64,000 nucleotides of DNA from positions 124,001 through 188,000 of the forward strand of contig NZ_PPPU01000013.1 of assembly GCF_006483455.1 (NCBI RefSeq). Direction: 5' to 3'. The notes beneath the pieces are model-generated. The model was not told the origin of the DNA. It did not search any database and saw nothing but the letters and a program-made list of their open reading frames with translations. The DNA is from Methylomonas koyamae. GTDB taxonomy: Bacteria; Pseudomonadota; Gammaproteobacteria; Methylococcales; Methylomonadaceae. The position numbers were made by a program, and so were the translations under genes. This document shows positions 15,791-25,223 of this stretch, piece after piece (within the stretch, counting starts at the first letter, position 1; each line of letters begins with the position of its first letter).

Positions 15791-15979
15791 ATGAAAGTGA
15801 GTCCTCGGAATAACCAGAATGGCCGGTTAAAGGTCCCGGTTTTTAGCAGCGATGGTACCGAGCTGGTGCCTTGTAATGCGGCAAGAGCCAGAAGGCTTGT
15901 CAAAAGCAAGCAAGCGAAGGTCCGTACCGTTAACCCTTACTCGATAGAGTTAAACAGAAGCGTAAACCCCGATGCCTAA
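15791..15979 (+). CDS. Stand-alone RRXRR (IscB PLMP-type) domain microprotein
   Basis: Only 62 residues. The core V-P-V-F-S-S-D-G-T-E-L-V-P-C followed by A-A-R-A-R-R-L-V-K-S and a closing strand V-N-P-Y-S-I-E-L is the RRXRR domain normally found at the N-terminus of IscB nucleases, with E-L-V-P in place of the P-L-M-P motif. The RuvC and HNH domains are absent, and the stop codon is directly followed by traC (eight-base overlap). The short length, overlap and own ribosome site suggest a working gene rather than an accidental scrap, although a decayed IscB is possible. It sits inside the pilus operon. Confidence 0.65.
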   Translation: MKVSPRNNQNGRLKVPVFSSDGTELVPCNAARARRLVKSKQAKVRTVNPYSIELNRSVNPDA

Positions 15980-18371
15980 ACAAAGTTACCACAGAATCGA
16001 CAATTTATTCGCCGTGTTGGCGTTCGATCCCGATACCAATCTGTTTTTGGGAGAAGACGCCAGCTTGGGATTCGGTTTTTTGTGCGAGCCGCTCTTCGGA
16101 AACGATCCGTCGATCGCCGATCGCATCAACGTCTTGTTGAATCAGGAATGGCCGATCGACACCTTGCTCCAGGTGGGTTTGTGGGCGTCGCCCGATATCG
16201 ACACGGTGATGGCCACCTTGAAGACGCGCCGAATGGAGCAACAAAATCCGTTGTATCAAGCCTTGGTGGCTTCCAATGTGGACTATCTGCGTGGGGCGAC
16301 TCAGCATCCGATCGATAAAGCCTTGCCGACACGGGTTAGGCGGTTTCATGTGCTGGTGACTGCAAAGATACCGTTGTCGGGGGCAAAACCCACTCAGAAA
16401 GAATTGAGACATGCGTCGGAATTGCTCTTGGCCGCTTTTCAAGCGTTAGCGACGAGTGGATTAAGGCCAAAGACATTGACGGCCGACGTGTATGTACGTC
16501 TGTTGAACACGATGTTGAATTGGCACCCCGAAGCCAGCTGGCACGATCTGGTGGTGCCCGAGTGCGATCCGCGTAAATTGATCCGCGAACAATTATTCGA
16601 TTTCGATAACGAACTGGCGGTCGATCAGACCGGCGTGACTCTTAGCAACAAACGGGTGAAAACCTTATCGGTCAAACGGCTGCCGGATCAAGTGTATTTT
16701 GGCTCGGCCCTGAGCTATTTGGGGGATCTACTGAGCGGAGCCCGTGGTATTCGCGACAATGTGTTGATCTCCGTCACACTGCATTACCCGGATTCGGAAG
16801 CCACACGGATGAAATTGGAGACCAAGCGTCAATTCACCGCCAATCAGGCGGTGGGACCGCTATTAAATATCGTTCCGCAGTTAGCGATCCGAAAACACAA
16901 TTTCGACTTACTCTTCGATGCGCTGAACGATGGCGATCGCCCCATCCGCACTTATTTCGGCATGGTGTTGTTCTGCGATCCTCATGAAGAATCCCAAGCC
17001 GTGTCCAATGCGCGCACCTATTACCGGGAGCTGGGTTTTCAGCTGCTCGAAGACCGGTATTTTAGTTTGCCATATTTTCTGAATTGCCTGCCCTTGGGCG
17101 CGGAACTCAGCCAAGTGCAAGTGAGTAACCGCTATATCACGATGGCAACCCGTCACACCATTCCGCTGTTGCCGATGTTTGCCGATTGGTCGGGGACTGG
17201 TTCGCCGGTACTCAACTTTATTTCGCGCTCAGGACAACTGGTCAATGTCTCGTTATTTGATTCCGGATCGAATTTCAATTGCTGCATCGCCGCGCAATCG
17301 GGGTCCGGTAAATCGTTTCTGACCAATGAAATTATCGTCAATTATCTCACCGAAGGGGCGCAGATCTGGGTAATTGACGTCGGCCGCTCCTATCAGAATC
17401 TGGCCGACACGCTGGACGGCGAATTCATGGAATTTACGGCGGACAAACAGATTTGCCTGAATCCCTTCGAGTTGGTGCAAAACTGGGAAGACGAAGCCGA
17501 TGTGGTGGCCGGATTGGTTACCGCGATGGCGGCGCCCACCGAAAAACTCAGCGACTTTCAGACCGCCGGATTAAAGCGGATCTTAAAAGGGCTATGGGAT
17601 GAAATGGCGCAAAAGATGACCGTCGACGATATCGCTCAGCGGTTGCGGGCTGAATCCGACCAAAGACTGAAGGATGTCGGCGAACAGCTTTTTCCCTTCA
17701 CGTCGACCGGCGAATATGGCCGGTTCTTCAATGGCGTCAACAATGTTCGGTTTCAGAATAGTTTTACCGTGTTGGAATTGGAGGAATTGAAGGGGCGCAA
17801 ACACTTACAACAAGTCGTGTTGCTGCAATTGATCTATCAGATCCAACAGGAAATGTATCTCGGAGAGCGCGATCGGCGCAAGATCGTGATCATCGACGAA
17901 TCCTGGGATTTATTGAGTATGGGGGACGCAGCGACCTTCATTGAACATGGTTATCGACGGTTCCGAAAATACGGAGGTGCCGCGGTGACGATTACCCAGT
18001 CGGTCAACGATTTGTATCGCTCGCCTACCGGCCGAGCCATCGTCGAGAACTCGGCCAATATGTATCTGTTAGGTCAAAAACCGGAAGCGATCGACACCAT
18101 TAAAAACGAGAATCGTCTGCCGCTCTCCGATGGCGGAATCCAATTGCTCAAATCGGTTCACACTATCCCCGGCGTCTACTCGGAAATTTTCTTTATCACC
18201 GAATACGGTCAAGGCATCGCCCGTCTGGTGGTCGATCCCTACAAACGCTTGCTGTATTCCACCAAGGCCGAACACGTCAACGCGATCAAAAATCTGAAAC
18301 GGCAAGGCTATTCGACCGATGCCGCCATCCGCCATTTATTGCTACAACAGGAAACACGCCATGTCGCTTAA
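15972..18371 (+). CDS. traC: TraC, VirB4-type ATPase of the F-type secretion system
   Basis: A 799-residue cytoplasmic ATPase that powers pilus assembly. The N-terminal half is the TraC-specific domain; the C-terminal half is the motor, with Walker A Q-S-G-S-G-K-S (Lys447) and Walker B I-V-I-I-D-E (Asp642, Glu643), then the T-I-T-Q-S-V-N-D-L sensor. Length is near F TraC (875). It overlaps the RRXRR gene at its start and trbI at its end, so the block is tightly coupled. Confidence 0.95.
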   Translation: MPKQSYHRIDNLFAVLAFDPDTNLFLGEDASLGFGFLCEPLFGNDPSIADRINVLLNQEWPIDTLLQVGLWASPDIDTVMATLKTRRMEQQNPLYQALVASNVDYLRGATQHPIDKALPTRVRRFHVLVTAKIPLSGAKPTQKELRHASELLLAAFQALATSGLRPKTLTADVYVRLLNTMLNWHPEASWHDLVVPECDPRKLIREQLFDFDNELAVDQTGVTLSNKRVKTLSVKRLPDQVYFGSALSYLGDLLSGARGIRDNVLISVTLHYPDSEATRMKLETKRQFTANQAVGPLLNIVPQLAIRKHNFDLLFDALNDGDRPIRTYFGMVLFCDPHEESQAVSNARTYYRELGFQLLEDRYFSLPYFLNCLPLGAELSQVQVSNRYITMATRHTIPLLPMFADWSGTGSPVLNFISRSGQLVNVSLFDSGSNFNCCIAAQSGSGKSFLTNEIIVNYLTEGAQIWVIDVGRSYQNLADTLDGEFMEFTADKQICLNPFELVQNWEDEADVVAGLVTAMAAPTEKLSDFQTAGLKRILKGLWDEMAQKMTVDDIAQRLRAESDQRLKDVGEQLFPFTSTGEYGRFFNGVNNVRFQNSFTVLELEELKGRKHLQQVVLLQLIYQIQQEMYLGERDRRKIVIIDESWDLLSMGDAATFIEHGYRRFRKYGGAAVTITQSVNDLYRSPTGRAIVENSANMYLLGQKPEAIDTIKNENRLPLSDGGIQLLKSVHTIPGVYSEIFFITEYGQGIARLVVDPYKRLLYSTKAEHVNAIKNLKRQGYSTDAAIRHLLLQQETRHVA

Positions 18372-18666
18372 ATCATTGATTGCCGTTGTTTTGGCCGCCA
18401 TTGCCGTCAGTGTGTCGTCCAGCTATTGGCTGGTAAGGCATTCGCTATCGACCGAGTTGGAAAAACTGAACTTATTGACGCCGGTGTTCGTGATAGACCG
18501 GACCGGGTGGACCCGAAATCTGTCGAAAGACGCCAGTCAAGATGCCATCAAGCAGGCCATGAATGAATGGCAGGCCAAAATCTCGCATTTGGTGGATTCC
18601 GGTTTCGTGGTGGTCGATGCGAACATGGTGGTCGGTGCGCCGGAGGATGTCTATGTCGGTGAGTAA
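18361..18666 (+). CDS. trbI: TrbI-like pilus-assembly protein
   Basis: A 101-residue protein with an N-terminal membrane anchor (A-V-V-L-A-A-I-A-V) and a periplasmic part with P-V-F-V-I-D and the end V-V-G-A-P-E-D-V, which resembles the V-Q-G-A-P-D-I end of F TrbI. TrbI affects pilus outgrowth and retraction. The ATG at 18361 lies within the end of traC; the stop overlaps the next gene. The match is by short motifs and position, so moderate certainty. Confidence 0.65.
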   Translation: MSLKSLIAVVLAAIAVSVSSSYWLVRHSLSTELEKLNLLTPVFVIDRTGWTRNLSKDASQDAIKQAMNEWQAKISHLVDSGFVVVDANMVVGAPEDVYVGE

Positions 18667-19180
18667 CCCCCTCGATCAAAAAGTATTTTGGTTTAAAAAA
18701 GCCCTCCCGACGCTGATCGCGATTGTGATTGGCGGTGCTTATCTCGAAAATCGGTTTCGCATTGGTATCGACGATCAGAAAGATCGGTGTTTGCCCGGCA
18801 ATCACCGCTGGTTCGTGGTCGACACCTACGCCAAAGACATTCGCCGAGACGATCTGGTGGCGTTTGCCGCGGATCAACGCATGGCCATGGCGCCCTGGTT
18901 TTCGTTTACCCACATCGTGATCAAGACCGCGACCGGTGTGGGTGGCGACACCGTAACGGTCGATACTCAAACCGCGCGAGTGAACGGTAGCGTGGTCTCC
19001 GAAGGGTTGGCGTTGGCGTGTAAATTAAAGCAACCGGCCGCCGCGTTTATTCGGACCGAGATTGTCACAGACGGCGAATTGTGGGTGACAGGCACAACCG
19101 AGAATAGCTTCGACTCCCGCTATTGGGGCGTGGTGCATCCCGATCAGATTATAGGCAAAGTCTATGCGTTGCCATTTTAA
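18653..19180 (+). CDS. Conjugative S26-type signal peptidase (TraF/TrhF-like) with Cys at the nucleophile position
   Basis: A single membrane helix (about 15-30) followed by a small peptidase fold. The place where S26 peptidases have Ser-Met-Pro reads R-C46-L-P-G-N, and the general-base region reads H-I-V-I-K91-T-A-T-G-V-G-G-D-T-V, so the lysine and G-D-T-V strand are intact but the serine is replaced by cysteine. Such enzymes trim or cyclise pilins in related systems. ATG at 18653 is selected by GGAGG six bases upstream. It overlaps trbI before it and the trbC-traW gene after it. Confidence 0.75.
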   Translation: MSVSNPLDQKVFWFKKALPTLIAIVIGGAYLENRFRIGIDDQKDRCLPGNHRWFVVDTYAKDIRRDDLVAFAADQRMAMAPWFSFTHIVIKTATGVGGDTVTVDTQTARVNGSVVSEGLALACKLKQPAAAFIRTEIVTDGELWVTGTTENSFDSRYWGVVHPDQIIGKVYALPF

Positions 19181-20330
19181 GCCCATAGCGGTGGCGGCGG
19201 TATTGATCGGTGGGTCGGTACCAATGGCCGGCGCCGATACCGATTGGCTCGAGCGTTCGAAGGCGTTGATGCAGCACGCTCAACAAGGACCGCGTCCGGC
19301 CTGGTTGGATGCCAATCCGCACGCGGCGAATGCCAAGGCGCTGGCCTTGGAAACCTTAAAGCATGCGCCTTCACCGCAACCCTTCGCCAAGCCTAAGCGT
19401 GATCAACGCCGGCATTATGTCCTGTACGCTTCGACGTCCTTGGGTCGGACCGGCCTGCTCAATCTATTCGAAGCGGCCGCCGGCCGAGACGATGTGTTAG
19501 TGGTTTTCAGGGGTATTCGCGACGGTCAGCGGGTGCAGGAATTTATTCGCGAAATTCATGGTTTGGCGCAAACGCTGGATGCTCAGAGGGTTCCGTCTAT
19601 CGAACTGGATCCGACCCGTTTTCAGAATGCCCACATTCAGGTGGTGCCGAGTTTGACGGTGGAGGAGGGCGACCGTGTTGTGGCCAAGGTGGAAGGGGTT
19701 ACCGATACCGCCTGGTTGGAGGCACAGTTAAAATCGCGTCCGGCGCCGGATGATCGAGTCGTGGATCTGGGCGTACACGGCGATACTCAGGCTATCGCCG
19801 AGCTGGACTTGATCAAGGTGATGAAGACGCGAATGGCCGGCATCGATTGGACCGCCAAGAAACGTGAAGCACAGGCCCATTTCTGGCAAAAAGCCGAACT
19901 ATTATCGCTCGCAGCGGCACAGCAAGATCGCGAGCGGTTGATTGATATCACCGTGACAGCGCCAAGAGACGTTGTCACCCCGGCAGGACAGATCATCGTC
20001 CGACAAGGGCAGCGCATCAATCCGCTGAGTCAACTGCCGTTTACCCAGCGTCTGGTGGTCTTCGATGCCACGCAACCCGATCAAGTCGCGGCGGCTGAGC
20101 GCGAGGGGAAGGCGATGACAGGTCGTCCGGTGACGTATTTGATTACCAGTCTGGAACGGGACAAAGGATGGCAGGCGTTTAATGCGCTCGAAGAGCGGTT
20201 GGGACAATCGGTGTTCTTACTCACCGCCGACGTGCGGCAACGTTTTAATCTCGAAGCGGTTCCCAGCGTCGTCGAACAAGACGGCATGCACATCAAAGTT
20301 AGAGAAATCGCGGTGGCAGGCCATGACTAA
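19164..20330 (+). CDS. traW: TrbC-TraW fusion protein of the pilus assembly pathway
   Basis: After a signal peptide (ending M-A-G-A-D), residues about 80-200 match F-type TrbC: Y-A-S-T-S-L-G, L-V-V-F-R-G-I, and V-V-P-S-L-T-V. Residues 205-385 match TraW: H-F-W-Q-K-A-E, D-I-T-V-T-A-P-R-D-V, I-V-R-Q-G-Q-R-I-N-P-L and V-F-D-A-T-Q. In F these are separate genes; here one 388-residue chain holds both. Both act in the periplasm in pilus extension. Its start overlaps the S26 gene and its end overlaps traU. Confidence 0.85.
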   Translation: MRCHFKPIAVAAVLIGGSVPMAGADTDWLERSKALMQHAQQGPRPAWLDANPHAANAKALALETLKHAPSPQPFAKPKRDQRRHYVLYASTSLGRTGLLNLFEAAAGRDDVLVVFRGIRDGQRVQEFIREIHGLAQTLDAQRVPSIELDPTRFQNAHIQVVPSLTVEEGDRVVAKVEGVTDTAWLEAQLKSRPAPDDRVVDLGVHGDTQAIAELDLIKVMKTRMAGIDWTAKKREAQAHFWQKAELLSLAAAQQDRERLIDITVTAPRDVVTPAGQIIVRQGQRINPLSQLPFTQRLVVFDATQPDQVAAAEREGKAMTGRPVTYLITSLERDKGWQAFNALEERLGQSVFLLTADVRQRFNLEAVPSVVEQDGMHIKVREIAVAGHD

Positions 20331-21387
20331 ACCAGCGACGTGGTTGCAACTTGTATTGCTGTGTGCGTGTTTGTGTTCGGGCCAGTCAAGTGCTGCGGAC
20401 GCCCTATGTCCGGACGCGGAACTCTGGTCGGGGAAATTGATTACCGATATTTGCTGGGGATGTTTGTTTCCGATTCGGCTGGCCGGCGGTGTGCTGGATT
20501 TTCGCGCACCGCAAACAAAAGGTAGCGGCGATTCGTCCGTGGGCGACGATTTGGTTCCGTCGTCCGCCGCCAGTAATGTCTACTGCGTTTGCGACGGCAA
20601 AGAGCTTATCCCGGAAGTGGGTATGACCATGGGCTATTGGGGTCCGGCCAGGGTCGTGGAGTTGGTGCCGAATCCTTGGTGCGCGCCGACGCTTGGCGGC
20701 ACAAAAATCAATCAGTCGAATGTGCGATTGTGGGGCGGTTCGTCGCCTGTTGTGTACGACACTGATGAAATAGTCTTCCTGAATTATCACTATTACGCAT
20801 TCCCGATATACGTCATGCTCGATCTATTCTGGGAAGATCGGTGCTTTGCCGACGGATACAAAGATTTCGATTTGCTGTATGTCTCGGAACTGGATCCGAC
20901 CTGGAACAACGATGAATTGGCATTCTTCACCAATCCGGAGGTCGTATTATTTGCGAATCCGGTGGCATTGGCGGCGTGTTCGTTCGATGCTGTTGCGGCG
21001 TCCGCCGGCCGGCCGATTGACGAAATGTTCTGGTGCGCCGGGGCCTGGGGTGGCATCTATCCGTTGTCCGGTCACGCCCATCCCGGTGAAGGCATTGCGC
21101 CGCGTCAAAGCAGTTTATTGATGACAAGAGCTACGGCCGCACTGCATCGGCGCGGCCTAGCCCATAGAACCGTTGGCGATGATCACGTCTGCGGCGGGAC
21201 GATTTCCCCGTTTATTCCGAAATCCCAATACGCTACCACCATGTTTTACCCAGTGGCCGATACCCAGAGCAAACATGCGATTGGCGAAAGTGATTTGCTA
21301 TGGGGAGCAGGCCATTCTTATCCCGGTTCCGGCGAATACCACGTCTACATATTGTGGCGATGGACTGACTGCTGTCTAGGATTTTAA
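20323..21387 (+). CDS. traU: TraU, Cys-rich periplasmic mating-channel protein
   Basis: A 354-residue exported protein with a signal peptide ending S-S-A-A-D-A. Family marks are D-I-C-W-G-C-L-F-P-I-R, C-V-C-D-G, W-G-G-S-S, F-C-type motifs with paired cysteines through the chain, and the final W-R-W-T-D-C-C. TraU is needed for DNA transfer more than for pilus growth. ATG at 20323 overlaps the traW stop. The many cysteines fit with a co-encoded DsbC and TraF. Confidence 0.93.
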   Translation: MTKPATWLQLVLLCACLCSGQSSAADALCPDAELWSGKLITDICWGCLFPIRLAGGVLDFRAPQTKGSGDSSVGDDLVPSSAASNVYCVCDGKELIPEVGMTMGYWGPARVVELVPNPWCAPTLGGTKINQSNVRLWGGSSPVVYDTDEIVFLNYHYYAFPIYVMLDLFWEDRCFADGYKDFDLLYVSELDPTWNNDELAFFTNPEVVLFANPVALAACSFDAVAASAGRPIDEMFWCAGAWGGIYPLSGHAHPGEGIAPRQSSLLMTRATAALHRRGLAHRTVGDDHVCGGTISPFIPKSQYATTMFYPVADTQSKHAIGESDLLWGAGHSYPGSGEYHVYILWRWTDCCLGF

Positions 21388-21388
21388 G

Positions 21389-24187
21389 ATGGCTATCGAA
21401 TTTTCCGAGCGCACATCTACCCGAGCCATTTGCCATTTCTTGATGGTGTTGTTGATTTGGGTGCCGACCCATGCGGTGGTCGCTGACACTATGAGCGAAT
21501 CAGCCAAAATTGGACAACAAACCGGTGAAAGCGCCGTCAGCGGGTTTGTAATGCCAACACTCAGCGCCGATCAAAAAAGCTTGGTCCTTTTTCCCAATAC
21601 CGGTAAGGACGTATCGGTCCCGATCAGCGAATTGTATCCGGATTCAGAAACGGGTAACGCCACGACCTTCACCCAGTTGTACGGCAAAAACGCAGCGACC
21701 ATCAAAGCCGGCAACGACATGCAAACGAGTATGGAAAGCCAAACTAGCCATACCGGCGAAGCGTACCGGACTCTAATCAAGTCGGCGAATCGGGCGCATC
21801 CCAATCTATTCGATGATCCCATCTGGGGATCGACGGATTATGTCATGCAGAACCATGATCTGTTCTCGCAATATTTCACCGACTGTAATAAGGAGGTCAA
21901 GGCGACACTCACCCCCGGTAAAGGCACGCAACCGGATTACAAAACCTGTCGGCGTAACCCTCCCATTACCAATACCTGCGTCGCCAGTCACGATGTACTG
22001 CTAGAGCCGGTCATTCTACCGGCCCAAGGCGAAACCAAAATTGCATCCTGTGGGGACGGATGCGTGGATCTTTGGGTGGGCATCGTGGGTGACAACTACT
22101 GGTGCGACGGCGGCTGCGCCCATCCCACTGTGTCCAGCCAATACATCGTGAAGCATCCGGAAGCGATCATTTCCGCGACCATCCTGTATGCCCAATGGGA
22201 TGACTATATGCGGGTTCATATCAATGACCAGCTGGTCTGGACGGGTTACAACGGCTGGGCACCGTCGCCCAAGTGCGAAATGTCGACCAGTTGGCAGGCC
22301 TATCCCAACATCAATGTGACAGAACCTTTTGTCAACGCCCGGAAGAATTCCATCCTGAAGTTCAATGCGGAGGCGTTGGTCTCAGGATGCGGCGAAGCCT
22401 TTGCGCAAATCCGACTGAAATACGATCCGCTGAAAATTATTATTCGGGACGAATGGACCATGAACGACAAGTCCTGCCAGAACCTAATTAAGGCGGCGGA
22501 CGACGGAATTTGCAAAAACGTGAAAACCACATGTGATATCAACGCCGGGATCAAGATCGGCGACAAATATTGCATGGCCATCACCACTTCGGTGGGGCAA
22601 ATGTGGGTGTGCGAACCGAATTTCAAAGACGCACCTTTCAAAAATATTCCGGAAACCTGCACCAAAGCGACCATGACCGCGACGTGCAATTCCAACGATA
22701 TTCCGTGTTGGACAAAGCCGGACGGAACTAAACAGTGCGTCAGCGATATTGAAGCTCAGGTGCCGGAGACCTGCGCAACCCTGGAAGCGCGCGGCTGTGC
22801 CTTCGTCCGATCCGAGTGCGTCGACGGGACGATTGGCGCTAGCGGAAAGTGCTGGCTGTATCAGGATACCTATGATTGCGGAAAGGAATTCGGCGTGATA
22901 AAGGCGACGGCGTCCGTGAAACCGGACTGCGGCGAAACGGTACGCTGTATGGGCGAAGATTGTGTTGATATTACCCGTACACAAAGCCAGGATTTTACCA
23001 ATGCCTTGGCCGCGTTGAATTCGGCACAACAAGCGGCGATGGATAAAACCTGTAGCGATCCGAAAGATGTGACCACCTGCAAGGTCTTCGAGGGCAAGGG
23101 AGGGTCATGCAAAGTAGTCAATCTGACCAGTGAAATCGATTGCTGTAAATCGCCGACCTCCATCGGCATCGGCGAGTACATCGATCTGATGTACAAGGTC
23201 AGTAAAACCCACAACATTGTCATGCGCTTGGATAAAACCAACCCGATTCGCGGGGCATGGCAAACCTTAAGCGACCCTTTGATCGATGCCGGTGAGGCGG
23301 TTTATACCCCCATTAAAACGGCCTGGGACAACGTATTGGCCGAACTCGATTCCGTTGTCGACAACATTGGCTCCGAGTGCACGGCCAGCTTTACCAAAAC
23401 CGCGTATTTGGATGTGGTCAGTTCATTGCGGAATATGGCTATGGAAAAAATGGTTTCCTGGACTGCTGATATTTTTGGTCCACAAGCAGCGAATGCGCTA
23501 TTTAGTGTGGCAGGTAGTCAAGGGGCTTCCTCCGCAGTAGATGCGGCCGGTAATTTACAAGGTACCGGTGCTGAACTCCAGTTGGGTGGAGGGGCGGCTT
23601 ATATCGGGACGATGCTCAACGTCATCATGATTGCCTACGCCATTTATCAAATCCTGAACATGGTCGTGCAAATGATCTACAAGTGCGAGCAGAAAGAATA
23701 CGAATTGATGGCCAAAAACGCCGTGAAAGCCTGTAGTTTTGTCGGACAGTACTGCGGCTCCAAGATACTGGGGATGTGCGTTCAACAGAACTACGCCTAT
23801 TGTTGTTTCAACTCGCCGTTGGCCAGAATACTGCAGGAACAAATCCGGCCGCAATTAGGCAAGAACTTCGGACCGCCTAAGTCGCCCCAGTGCGAAGGCA
23901 TTGCAATCAGCGAACTGCAAAAAGTCGATTGGAGCAAGGTCAACCTGAGCGAATGGATCGGTATTCTCACCAGTACCGGGCGCTTACCGACGGCGCAAAC
24001 CCCGGAAAAACTCAATTTGGACGTCTTGACCGGCGCCAGTTCCGATTTGAATTATAAGGGCGACCGTCGCAATACGGCGGACCGCAATGTTCTGCGGTTG
24101 CAAGGCATCGACATGAACCAGACCCGGCAAGACGCGGAGGAACAAGGCTGGTCCATGGGTCCAGGTCTCGCTCCATCTAAACCTTAA
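21389..24187 (+). CDS. traN: TraN, Cys-rich outer-membrane mating-pair stabilisation protein
   Basis: A 932-residue exported protein, much larger than F TraN (602) and similar in scale to the SXT form. It has a signal peptide ending T-H-A-V-V-A-D. A central region has dozens of cysteines (many C-x-C and C-C pairs between residues 170 and 590), and the C-terminal TraN domain has W-S-I-like and C-C-F-N-S-P-L-A-R-I. It contacts the recipient surface and so influences host range. It starts one base after traU ends. Confidence 0.9.
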   Translation: MAIEFSERTSTRAICHFLMVLLIWVPTHAVVADTMSESAKIGQQTGESAVSGFVMPTLSADQKSLVLFPNTGKDVSVPISELYPDSETGNATTFTQLYGKNAATIKAGNDMQTSMESQTSHTGEAYRTLIKSANRAHPNLFDDPIWGSTDYVMQNHDLFSQYFTDCNKEVKATLTPGKGTQPDYKTCRRNPPITNTCVASHDVLLEPVILPAQGETKIASCGDGCVDLWVGIVGDNYWCDGGCAHPTVSSQYIVKHPEAIISATILYAQWDDYMRVHINDQLVWTGYNGWAPSPKCEMSTSWQAYPNINVTEPFVNARKNSILKFNAEALVSGCGEAFAQIRLKYDPLKIIIRDEWTMNDKSCQNLIKAADDGICKNVKTTCDINAGIKIGDKYCMAITTSVGQMWVCEPNFKDAPFKNIPETCTKATMTATCNSNDIPCWTKPDGTKQCVSDIEAQVPETCATLEARGCAFVRSECVDGTIGASGKCWLYQDTYDCGKEFGVIKATASVKPDCGETVRCMGEDCVDITRTQSQDFTNALAALNSAQQAAMDKTCSDPKDVTTCKVFEGKGGSCKVVNLTSEIDCCKSPTSIGIGEYIDLMYKVSKTHNIVMRLDKTNPIRGAWQTLSDPLIDAGEAVYTPIKTAWDNVLAELDSVVDNIGSECTASFTKTAYLDVVSSLRNMAMEKMVSWTADIFGPQAANALFSVAGSQGASSAVDAAGNLQGTGAELQLGGGAAYIGTMLNVIMIAYAIYQILNMVVQMIYKCEQKEYELMAKNAVKACSFVGQYCGSKILGMCVQQNYAYCCFNSPLARILQEQIRPQLGKNFGPPKSPQCEGIAISELQKVDWSKVNLSEWIGILTSTGRLPTAQTPEKLNLDVLTGASSDLNYKGDRRNTADRNVLRLQGIDMNQTRQDAEEQGWSMGPGLAPSKP

Positions 24188-24198
24188 GGATAACTGCC

Positions 24199-25218
24199 AT
24201 GACATCAACCACCGCTCGCTCGCTCGTCGTCGTCATCGTGTTATCCCAGACTGCATGCGCACCTGCCTCCCGACCCATTGCGATTTCGGAGGCACACCGC
24301 AAAGTGCTGCCGGCCGAGGAAGCGTATCAAATTTCGTTTTTAATTCGCGACGTACTCGGTAGTCGGAGCAAGAGGCAAGACGTGCAGGACTTAATGTATC
24401 AGCAATTCCAGGCCAAGCAGTTTAACGCCCGTAAAGAGGCAATCGCTGAGACACCAGCCGGTGCGACCAATCAGATAAGGAATATGGCCGAAGACGCCAG
24501 TTTCGTCGGGGCGGTGGCCACTGGCGCACCGTTGTCCCCGGCCGGAATGGACGTCAGCACTGGCATCGGCATGGCGGGATTGGTGCTAAGCCTGTTAACA
24601 CCCTCTGCAAAGCCGGCCGACTTGTACAAAGTGTATGGCCGCTTGTATATGGACGAGAGCTATGCCAATTCACTCAGCATCCCGGTCACTGCCCGCTTGG
24701 ATATGATTCGCCGCTTCGAAACCGCTGTGTGGCAAGCCGGATTGACTGCGACGTGCCAGGATAACTGCGGCGATGACAAAAACGTACGCTGGCGAGTGTA
24801 TGGCCTGACGGGTGGCGCCGAACCGTTGTGGGCAGTGTTGCGTCTCGCGGATATGGAGCCGGCGCCCCGCGATCCCGCGCGCGACGAAATCTTAGGTTAT
24901 CCGGTAATTTTGCAAAGTGCCACGGACAAAGACGATAGCGTGGCCACCGCCCACAGCCTGGTAATCCGCCGGGCGCCACCCGTACCGGCCACCTTCGATC
25001 CCGCGAATCAGTTTCAGGATGCGGGACAAGCCGCGTGGGATAACCCCAAAGCTCGTCAACTCTTGCGCGGCATGACGGCCGACGGCCATTGGTTATTTGC
25101 TTGGTATCTCAGTGAAGGACAACACCTCGCAGCCTGGAAAGGGCGATTATTCGCGATATCGCAGCCGAGCTATTGGGCGGATATCCGAAATTCCATTGAC
25201 TATGAAATTCTGGAGTGA
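24199..25218 (+). CDS. Putative lipoprotein of the tra region, function unknown
   Basis: I do not recognise this 339-residue protein. The lipobox S-Q-T-A-C-A puts the lipidated Cys at position 20. A short helical region follows, then a small hydrophobic stretch (about 115-140), and a mixed alpha/beta C-terminal half with W-A-V-L-R and H-W-L-F-A-W-Y. Its position between traN and a membrane protease, with a stop overlapping the next start region, makes it part of the transfer operon. Surface exclusion or mating-pair roles are guesses only. Confidence 0.6.
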   Translation: MTSTTARSLVVVIVLSQTACAPASRPIAISEAHRKVLPAEEAYQISFLIRDVLGSRSKRQDVQDLMYQQFQAKQFNARKEAIAETPAGATNQIRNMAEDASFVGAVATGAPLSPAGMDVSTGIGMAGLVLSLLTPSAKPADLYKVYGRLYMDESYANSLSIPVTARLDMIRRFETAVWQAGLTATCQDNCGDDKNVRWRVYGLTGGAEPLWAVLRLADMEPAPRDPARDEILGYPVILQSATDKDDSVATAHSLVIRRAPPVPATFDPANQFQDAGQAAWDNPKARQLLRGMTADGHWLFAWYLSEGQHLAAWKGRLFAISQPSYWADIRNSIDYEILE

Positions 25219-25223
25219 AAACA

